DNA of 64,000 nt from Geomonas oryzae (lineage in GTDB: Bacteria > Desulfobacterota > Desulfuromonadia > Geobacterales > Geobacteraceae): the NCBI RefSeq assembly GCF_004117875.1, contig NZ_RAHW01000005.1, positions 248,001-312,000 on the forward strand, written 5' to 3'. The notes under the pieces were generated by a model. That model was not told where the DNA came from. It was given only the letters and a program-made list of their open reading frames with translations, and made no database searches. Positions 56,125-64,000 of this stretch are shown piece by piece; the first letter of the stretch is position 1; every line of letters begins with the position of its first letter. The translations under genes were made by a program, and so were the position numbers.

Positions 56125-57591
56125 ATGAAAAGATCCCTCGTCGCAACACTGGTTCTCCTGAGCGCACTGCTCGCCGCCACCGCAGCCTCCGCCGGCACCA
56201 TCCGCGCCTATATTGCCGACTTCGCCGTATCCCCGGCCGACACGGCCAACCTGAAACCGACCCTGCAGCGCCTGCTGGCCACCCGTATCGCCGGCGACGG
56301 GCTCGTCACCGTCGACAGTGCCGCCGAAGCGGACGTGATCGTCTCCGGGAGCTACGTCACCCTGGGCAAGATGTTCAGCCTCGACGTGATCGCCAAGAAC
56401 GCTTCCGGCAAGCAGGTGGCCGCTGCCTTCGAGCAGGGGGAGAGCGTGGACGCGCTTATCCCGGCCATCGGCAAGCTCTCCGCCAAAATCAAGGGCGACA
56501 TCCTGAGCCAGGTAAAGGCCCCGGCGGCACCCCCCGCCCCGGCGGCAGCACAGGTGGCACCGAGCGCCGAGATCATCAGGAAGCCGGCCTCCGCCGAAAT
56601 CGTCAAGGCCCCGTCCGCCGAGATCGTGCGCAACGAGGCTATGCCCGGCTGGTACAGCCAGCGCATCACCGGCGTTATGAGCGGCATCGCCACCTGGGGG
56701 ACCAAGGACGTCGTCGTAGCCGACAACAACGGCATCCGCGTCTACCGTCCCGGCGCCAAACTGGACCTGGTGACCGAAGCGGCCATCCCGGACCGGATGA
56801 AGATCCTGGGCGTCGACGCAATGGGGCCCGAGGCGAGCGGACGCGTCCTCATCTTCGTGACCATCATAGATCGCGAGACCGTCGCCTCCAGGATCTACGC
56901 CCTGCAAAACGACACCCTGAAACTCGTGGCGGAGGAGATCCCGTACATGTTCCGCGCCCTGTCGCCCTATGGGGGCGCCAAGAAGGTCTACGCCCAGCAG
57001 ATGGGACGTTCCGAGGACTTCTACGGCGACGTGTACGAAGCGAGCATCGTCGATGGTGGTGTGAAGCTCGCAAACCCCATCAAGATGCCGCGCTACGCGA
57101 ACATCTTCAATTTCAACATGTTCCGAGACAAAAGCGGCAAATCCTACCTGACCGCCTTCAGCGAAAGCGGCTATCTGCTGGTCTACTCCGACACCGGAGA
57201 AGAGATCTGGAGAAGCAGCGACAAGCTGGGGGGCTCGGAGACCTACTTCCAGAAGAAGGATGCCGACGAAAGAAACACCGGCACCCCCTTCCGCACCCGC
57301 TTCATCGACCAGCGCATCGTGGTGACCGACAAGGGAGACGTGATCGTGCCGCAAAACAGCGGCTTCTTCGTGCTCGGCAACCTCCGTTCCTACTCCAAGT
57401 ACTCGATCGTTTCCTTGGCCTGGAACGGCTCCTCCCTCGAAGAGAGCTGGCGCACCAAGCAAAGCCAGAACTACCTGGCCGACTGGGCCTACAACGCGGC
57501 AGCCAAGGAACTCACCCTCCTCGAGGTCGCCCAGAAGGGGACCTTCGGCGGCAAGGGGGGCAGCGTGGTGCGCGTTCTCGGCGTCGAGTAG
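56125..57591 (+). CDS. Periplasmic two-domain protein with beta-propeller-like part
   Basis: 488 residues. Signal peptide ending ASAG. Residues ~25-135 resemble the FlgO/TolB-N type (AYIADFAVSP, LLATRIAGDGLVTV, ADVIVSGSYV). A linker carries the triple repeat SAEI(I/V)(R/K). Residues ~170-488 look like a beta-propeller or VCBS-type repeat domain (WGTKDVVVADNNGIRVYRPG, GRVLIFVTIIDRE, GKSYLTAFSESGYLLVY). No enzyme motif is seen. Possibly an outer-membrane-linked recognition protein; function unknown. It begins after a terminator and ends 113 bp before hisZ. Confidence 0.7.
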   Translation: MKRSLVATLVLLSALLAATAASAGTIRAYIADFAVSPADTANLKPTLQRLLATRIAGDGLVTVDSAAEADVIVSGSYVTLGKMFSLDVIAKNASGKQVAAAFEQGESVDALIPAIGKLSAKIKGDILSQVKAPAAPPAPAAAQVAPSAEIIRKPASAEIVKAPSAEIVRNEAMPGWYSQRITGVMSGIATWGTKDVVVADNNGIRVYRPGAKLDLVTEAAIPDRMKILGVDAMGPEASGRVLIFVTIIDRETVASRIYALQNDTLKLVAEEIPYMFRALSPYGGAKKVYAQQMGRSEDFYGDVYEASIVDGGVKLANPIKMPRYANIFNFNMFRDKSGKSYLTAFSESGYLLVYSDTGEEIWRSSDKLGGSETYFQKKDADERNTGTPFRTRFIDQRIVVTDKGDVIVPQNSGFFVLGNLRSYSKYSIVSLAWNGSSLEESWRTKQSQNYLADWAYNAAAKELTLLEVAQKGTFGGKGGSVVRVLGVE

Positions 57592-57703
57592 CTCAAACGG
57601 CGGGGGGAATGGTCTTGACTTCCCCCCGCCATACTGTTACGATTCCTCGCTTTCTTGCCACATTTAGCCGGACTGCCGGTACTCCCGGACGTTAGGACGA
57701 CCC

Positions 57704-60314
<2,611 letters not shown>

Positions 60315-60331
60315 TTTTTTAATAAAAAGTG

Positions 60332-60360
60332 TTGACTGTCAGAAATCGATTTGCTATAAG
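60332..60360 (+). promoter_or_regulatory. Promoter of the tRNA cluster
   Basis: TTGACT (60332-60337), 17 bp, TATAAG (60355-60360), 26 bp before the first tRNA. Confidence 0.8.
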
Positions 60361-60386
60361 GTTGTTCTTGCTTCGCTGCACTGTTT

Positions 60387-60462
60387 GAGCCGCTAGCTCA
60401 GTTGGTAGAGCACCTGACTTTTAATCAGGTGGTCGTTGGTTCGATCCCAACGCGGCTCACCA
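60387..60462 (+). tRNA. tRNA-Lys (anticodon TTT), copy 1
   Basis: Cloverleaf with 7-bp acceptor stem GAGCCGC / GCGGCTC, anticodon loop CTTTTAA (TTT), T-arm TTCGATC, and encoded CCA. Confidence 0.97.
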
Positions 60463-60465
60463 TCC

Positions 60466-60543
60466 GTCCCCATCGTCTAGCCCGGCCCAGGACACCGCCC
60501 TTTCACGGCGGCGACGCCGGTTCAAATCCGGCTGGGGACGCCA
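60466..60543 (+). tRNA. tRNA-Glu (anticodon TTC), copy 1
   Basis: Acceptor GTCCCCA / TGGGGAC, anticodon stem CCGCC / GGCGG with loop CTTTCAC (TTC), T-stem GCCGG / CCGGC, encoded CCA. 78 bases. It begins 3 bp after the tRNA-Lys. Confidence 0.95.
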
Positions 60544-60581
60544 CTCAAACAACAGCACAAAGGGGATCTTCCCCATCGAGG

Positions 60582-60657
60582 GAGCCGCTAGCTCAGTTGG
60601 TAGAGCACCTGACTTTTAATCAGGTGGTCGTTGGTTCGATCCCAACGCGGCTCACCA
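60582..60657 (+). tRNA. tRNA-Lys (anticodon TTT), copy 2
   Basis: Identical over 76 bases to the copy at 60387, so the unit has been duplicated. Confidence 0.97.
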
Positions 60658-60667
60658 CCCCTCAAGG

Positions 60668-60705
60668 ACAGGTTAAGTTTGCACCCAAACTTAACCTGTT
60701 TTTTT
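60668..60705 (+). terminator. Terminator between tRNA-Lys copy 2 and tRNA-Glu copy 2
   Basis: Perfect 13-bp stem ACAGGTTAAGTTT / AAACTTAACCTGT with a GCACCC loop and a T-run that ends 2 bp before the next tRNA starts. Confidence 0.88.
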
Positions 60706-60706
60706 C

Positions 60707-60781
60707 GGTCCCATCGTCTAGTGGTTAGGACACCGGCCTTTCACGTCGGTAACAGGGGTTCAAGTCCCCTTGGGATCACCA
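60707..60781 (+). tRNA. tRNA-Glu (anticodon TTC), copy 2
   Basis: Acceptor GGTCCCA / TGGGATC, anticodon loop CTTTCAC (TTC), encoded CCA. It differs in many positions from copy 1. The terminator right before it leaves no room for a promoter. Confidence 0.95.
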
Positions 60782-60787
60782 CCAAAA

Positions 60788-60836
60788 GAAAGGCCGCCTC
60801 CCCTTGGGAAGGCGGCCTTTCTCTTTTCTCCCGTCA
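60788..60836 (+). terminator. Terminator after the tRNA cluster
   Basis: GAAAGGCCGCCT / AGGCGGCCTTTC stem, imperfect near the loop, followed by CTCTTTT. Confidence 0.7.
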
Positions 60837-60845
60837 ACTTCGCCC

Positions 60846-61004
60846 TTATGCTTCCTTCCTCTCCGGCCACACCCGCATGCAGTACGGACATTCCTTCACC
60901 TCGTACGGCACCGTATCGCGCAACTGCTCCTGGTCGCGGCTTTCGGCACACCCCCTGGCCGGCGGATAGGTGTGGATGGTGTTCTGCTTGATGAAGTACA
61001 GCAT
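60846..61004 (-). CDS. Small CxxC protein
   Basis: 52 residues. It begins MLYFIKQNTIHTYPPARGC and contains a late CPYC pair within ECPYCMRVWPERKEA, with another Cys at about position 19, a small zinc-binding or redox-type pattern. AAAGGAGG lies 6-7 bp before the ATG at 61004 and a TTGACA-16-TACTCT promoter lies further upstream. Small size, but codon use and both signals support a real gene. Function unknown. Confidence 0.75.
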   Translation of the reverse strand: MLYFIKQNTIHTYPPARGCAESRDQEQLRDTVPYEVKECPYCMRVWPERKEA

Positions 61005-61057
61005 GACCTGCCTCCTTTGCTCGAAAAGGATTCGCCTGCGGCATCACCTACAATTGA

Positions 61058-61085
61058 AGAGTAGGGTAAAGAAGGATGTTGTCAA
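61058..61085 (-). promoter_or_regulatory. Promoter of the small CxxC gene
   Basis: On the minus strand: TTGACA (61085-61080), 16 bp, TACTCT (61063-61058). Confidence 0.6.
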
Positions 61086-61176
61086 CAATGGGAAACTGGT
61101 CTAAAACTCTTCCTGCTGCAGACAGTGTCACGCGTCCAGCACCAATGTCAGTAAATTCCGGTACGGCCCATCCCCT

Positions 61177-62412
61177 ATGACTTCTCTCGACACCGACATG
61201 CAGCCCCCTCAGTCCGTGCTCGGCCACGAGCCGTTCCGGCTCTTCTGGCTTGCCCGCGTCTGCTCCTCGGTCGCGCTGCAGATGCAGGCGGTAGCGGTCG
61301 GTTGGCAGATCTACGCCCTGACCGGCTCCGTCTTCTACTTGGGACTCGTTGGGCTCGCCCAGTTCCTCCCCATGTTCATGCTCACCCTCGCAGTGGGACA
61401 CGTAGCCGACCGCTACGACAGGCGGCGCATCGCGGGGGCGTGCCAGGTGCTGGAGGGAGCGGCCCTGTTCGTACTGGCTCTCGGGACGTGGATGGGATGG
61501 CTGCAAAAAGAGGGAATTCTCGCTGTCGTCTTCGTGGCGGGCGCGCTGCGCGCCTTCGAGGGGCCGACCATGCTGACCCTGGTCCCTTGGCTCGTGCCGC
61601 AGCACCTGATCCCGCGTGCACAGGCATGGTCCGCCTCGGCGAACCAGACCGCCAGCATCGCCGGACCGGCCTTGGGCGGCCTTCTCTACGCGCTCGGCCC
61701 CACCACGGTCTACGGCACCGCCGCCGCCCTCTTCTTCTGCGCGAGCTTCCTTCTTTCACGCATCAAGGTGGAGCGTGCCCCCGCAAAGCGCGAGCCGGCC
61801 ACCCTTACCTCCCTCTTCGCCGGGATCGCTTTCATAAAAAGCCGCCAGGAGATCCTCGGGGCCATCTCGCTCGACCTCTTCGCGGTACTCCTGGGGGGCG
61901 CGACGGCGCTTCTGCCCGTGTTCGCCCGGGACATCCTGCACACAGGTCCTTTGGGTCTGGGTCTCTTGCGTGCGGCCCCGGCCCTGGGGGCCCTCGCCGT
62001 GTCGCTCTTTCTCGCCCGGAACCCGCTCGGCGGCCGGGTCGGGCGCACCATGTTCGCAAGCGTGTTCGTTTTCGGCGCGGCCACCATCGTCTTCGGCCTC
62101 TCCAGCTCCTTCACCCTCTCCATGGCTGCCCTTGCCGTTCTCGGCGCGGCCGACATCGTGAGTGTCGTCATCCGCTCGTCGCTCGTGCAGATCGAGACCC
62201 CGGACGAGATGCGCGGCAGGGTGAGCGCGGTCAACTCCATGTTCATAGGGACCTCGAACCAGTTGGGCGAGTTCGAGTCCGGGGTGACGGCCGCCCTTTT
62301 CGGCACGGTGCCCGCCGTCTTGATCGGCGGCGTCGGAACCATGCTCGTCGTGCTCTTGTGGATGCGTCTCTTCCCGAGACTTCTGGCGGTGGATCGACTG
62401 GGAGGTGATTGA
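61177..62412 (+). CDS. MFS transporter (EntS/MFS_3 type)
   Basis: 411 residues with about 12 membrane helices. The loop between helices 2 and 3 reads GHVADRYDRRRIAGACQ, the MFS motif A. Related to the enterobactin exporter-like MFS_3 group; efflux of small molecules is likely but the substrate is not readable. It ends 1 bp before the convergent ferredoxin stop. Confidence 0.85.
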   Translation: MTSLDTDMQPPQSVLGHEPFRLFWLARVCSSVALQMQAVAVGWQIYALTGSVFYLGLVGLAQFLPMFMLTLAVGHVADRYDRRRIAGACQVLEGAALFVLALGTWMGWLQKEGILAVVFVAGALRAFEGPTMLTLVPWLVPQHLIPRAQAWSASANQTASIAGPALGGLLYALGPTTVYGTAAALFFCASFLLSRIKVERAPAKREPATLTSLFAGIAFIKSRQEILGAISLDLFAVLLGGATALLPVFARDILHTGPLGLGLLRAAPALGALAVSLFLARNPLGGRVGRTMFASVFVFGAATIVFGLSSSFTLSMAALAVLGAADIVSVVIRSSLVQIETPDEMRGRVSAVNSMFIGTSNQLGEFESGVTAALFGTVPAVLIGGVGTMLVVLLWMRLFPRLLAVDRLGGD

Positions 62413-62610
62413 TCAGGAGAGGGCGCGCACGGGGCAGGCGTCGACGCAGGCGCCGCAACCGGTGCAATGCTGCGGGAGGACAAGCAGGGCGTACTTTCGG
62501 TACCCGGAAACCTCGAGGGTGATGCAGTGTTCGCGGCAGGCGGCGACGCAGCGCCCGCAGCCGGTGCAGCGTTTGGGATCTATTTCGGGAATGTCATTAG
62601 GTTGCCGCAT
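62413..62610 (-). CDS. Two-[4Fe-4S] ferredoxin
   Basis: 65 residues. Two cluster motifs: CTGCGRCVAACREHC and CTGCGACVDACP, giving two low-potential [4Fe-4S] centres. The first motif lacks the usual Pro after the last Cys. Likely a soluble electron carrier. The ATG at 62610 has AGGA upstream; the longer frame to 62655 has no site. Confidence 0.85.
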   Translation of the reverse strand: MRQPNDIPEIDPKRCTGCGRCVAACREHCITLEVSGYRKYALLVLPQHCTGCGACVDACPVRALS

Positions 62611-62674
62611 TGAATCTGGTCCTTGTCGGTACTGTTTGAGGCCGGTTCTTTCCATTAGGCAGAGCTAAAACCCC

Positions 62675-62703
62675 TTGCACAGCGAAGGTGCAGCGCTTAG
62701 AAT
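62675..62703 (+). promoter_or_regulatory. Promoter of elbB
   Basis: TTGCAC (62675-62680), 17 bp, TAGAAT (62698-62703). Confidence 0.6.
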
Positions 62704-62744
62704 ATCGCAGTCGACCTAAACTCTACAAGACAGGAGGTTCTTGC

Positions 62745-63401
62745 ATGAAAAAAATAGGCGTAATTCTCTCAGGCTGCGGCGTGCGCGACGGTAGCGAGAT
62801 TCACGAGGCGGTACTCACCCTGCTCGCCATTGACAGCAACGGCGCCAAGGCGGTCTGCTTCGCCCCGGACGTGGAACTCGACGAGGTGAACCACCTGACC
62901 ATGCAGGAGACCGGCGCGAAGCGCCGCGTGCTGGTGGAGGCGGCCCGCATCGCGCGCGGCGAGATCTCCGACGTGAAGAACGCGAAGGCCGCCGAGCTCG
63001 ACGCCATCGTCTTCCCGGGGGGCTTCGGCGCCGCCAAGAACCTCTGCAACTTTGCGGCCGCGGGGCCTCAGGGGAGCGTGCAGCCTGACGTGCTGAGGCT
63101 CATCCGCGAGATGGCGGCGGCCAAAAAGCCGATCTGCGCCATCTGCATAGCCCCCGCTGTAATCGCCCTGGCGCTCGGCAAGGATCTGGCTCCGAAACTC
63201 ACCATCGGTAACGATCCCGGAACCGCCCAGGCGATCGGCGCGACCGGCGCGACACACGTAGACTGCCCGGCGGTCGACTACGTCGTGGACCGAGACAACC
63301 TGATCGTATCGACACCCGCCTATATGCTTGCCGGCGGCGTTGCCGAGGCGGGCAAGGGGATCGAAAAGGCGATCAAGGCTACCCTCGAGCTCATCAAGTA
63401 G
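62745..63401 (+). CDS. elbB: ElbB family glyoxalase / DJ-1-like protein
   Basis: 218 residues, DJ-1/PfpI fold. GVILSGCGVRDGSEIHEAV is the ElbB start and AICIAPAVIA holds the nucleophile Cys, with GGFGAAKNL before it. ElbB was linked to isoprenoid pathways and has weak glyoxalase activity. AGGAGG precedes the ATG at 62745 by 7 bp; the frame continues upstream without a site. Confidence 0.9.
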   Translation: MKKIGVILSGCGVRDGSEIHEAVLTLLAIDSNGAKAVCFAPDVELDEVNHLTMQETGAKRRVLVEAARIARGEISDVKNAKAAELDAIVFPGGFGAAKNLCNFAAAGPQGSVQPDVLRLIREMAAAKKPICAICIAPAVIALALGKDLAPKLTIGNDPGTAQAIGATGATHVDCPAVDYVVDRDNLIVSTPAYMLAGGVAEAGKGIEKAIKATLELIK

Positions 63402-63454
63402 GATCGAGCCGTGCTGCACGTCCACGTCTCTCTCCGCAAAAAAGTTCATTAGGC

Positions 63455-63491
63455 TTGAAGGCTGCCGCGTTTTGCCCTAAGATGCGGCAGC
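63455..63491 (+). promoter_or_regulatory. Promoter with inverted repeat before the beta-barrel gene
   Basis: TTGAAG (63455-63460), 17 bp, TAAGAT (63478-63483). A perfect 8-bp inverted repeat GCTGCCGC / GCGGCAGC (63461-63468 and 63484-63491) brackets the spacer and the -10, so it may be an operator. Confidence 0.5.
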
Positions 63492-63523
63492 TTCAATGAA
63501 CGCTTTTATGGAGGAAGACTACA

Positions 63524-64000
63524 GATGCGCAAAATGTTATTGCTCTTCGCGGGCGCGCTGCTCCTTGCAGCTCCCCTTGCGGGAGAGGCATCGGCGGAGG
63601 AGTTGAGGGGGAGGATCGCGGTGAGCGGCAAGATCGGCATCACGAACCCAGCCGATTCCGAGATGAACAGCCCATACGGCAAGATGGTGGTTTCCAGCGA
63701 CGCAGGACTGACCGGTGGCGTCGGGCTCATGTTCGGGGTGGATGACAACGTCGCGGTGGAGATGGAAGTGAGCCGCTCGAGCTATGATACCTCGGACTTC
63801 GGCGACGCCGACGTGACCGACGTCTCCATCGGCGCCCAGTACCGCTTCCAGGGGCAGCAGCACGTGGTTCCGTACGTGGGTGCAGGACTCGACGTCCTCA
63901 TCAACGACCTCGATCGTAAGTACACCAACACCACCGTCGGCGCCCACGTAAGCGGCGGTCTGGACTGCTTCGTAAACCGGCAGGTGGCCCTCAACCTCGA
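63524..64000 (+). CDS. Outer-membrane beta-barrel protein, 5' part
   Basis: 159 residues are visible; the gene runs off the window. Signal peptide ending EASA, then alternating strands with GVGLMFGVDDNVAVEME and QQHVVPYVGAGLDVL in the style of OmpW/OmpA-like eight-strand barrels. Function unknown. GGAGG lies about 11 bp before the ATG. Confidence 0.75.

Overview
The window is a stretch of high-GC chromosome from a bacterium of the Geobacter group (Desulfuromonadia/Geobacteraceae). The inference rests on the combination of a 12-haem c-type cytochrome, the futalosine menaquinone enzymes MqnB and MqnD, a K+-independent proton pyrophosphatase, HisZ beside PurA, a methylmalonyl-CoA module with fused biotin carboxylase and biotin carrier, and LarA beside GlcD/GlcF-type lactate or glycolate oxidase subunits. 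No search was run, so the species is not named.

Layout. 1-5100: the tail of a TPR protein with a lysine-rich end, then four minus-strand genes (an RlpA-like protein, a five-PAS membrane protein without output domain, mqnD, mqnB). 5581-16844: a complete type II secretion operon in canonical order gspC-D-E-F-G-H-I-J-K-L-M-N, with overlapping or closely spaced genes; the prepilin peptidase is not here. 16954-18748: ATPase and binding protein of a polar amino acid ABC importer with no permease. 19188-26799: dodecahaem cytochrome, two small envelope proteins, YihY/BrkB, a small transpeptidase, a cysteine-cluster protein, an LpxH-like phosphatase, UPF0158, a rhodanese-MauE pair and PlsY. 27036-33837: a parvulin lipoprotein, rpoH behind a CIRCE operator, ilvE, an acidic unknown protein and clpB. 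33955-37812: an OB-fold protein, an M48 protease and glycogen synthase. A 12-unit palindromic array lies between glgA and hppA. 40780-44900: larA, then FAD and Fe-S subunits of a 2-hydroxyacid dehydrogenase. 45454-53340: carboxyltransferase, biotin carboxylase-carrier, a zinc-ribbon protein, methylmalonyl-CoA mutase catalytic subunit and epimerase. 53675-60314: porin, two paralogous small secreted proteins, a periplasmic protein, hisZ and purA. 60387-60781: four tRNAs (Lys, Glu, Lys, Glu). 60846-64000: a 52-residue CxxC protein, an MFS transporter, a two-cluster ferredoxin, elbB and the start of a beta-barrel protein.

How it works together. The carboxylase, mutase and epimerase interconvert propionyl-CoA and succinyl-CoA. 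The carboxylase promoter and the mutase/zinc-ribbon intergenic region both carry TTGTTTTACAA-like palindromes, which suggests one regulator. LarA could supply the stereoisomer used by the adjacent oxidase. The heat-shock part links HrcA/CIRCE control to rpoH and, by inference, clpB.

The least explained items are the palindromic array at 37926-38162, a leader with a strong terminator-like hairpin and a possible 20-codon peptide in front of the porin gene, the shared operator-like palindromes of the methylmalonyl-CoA genes, and a terminator abutting the 5' end of a tRNA-Glu gene.
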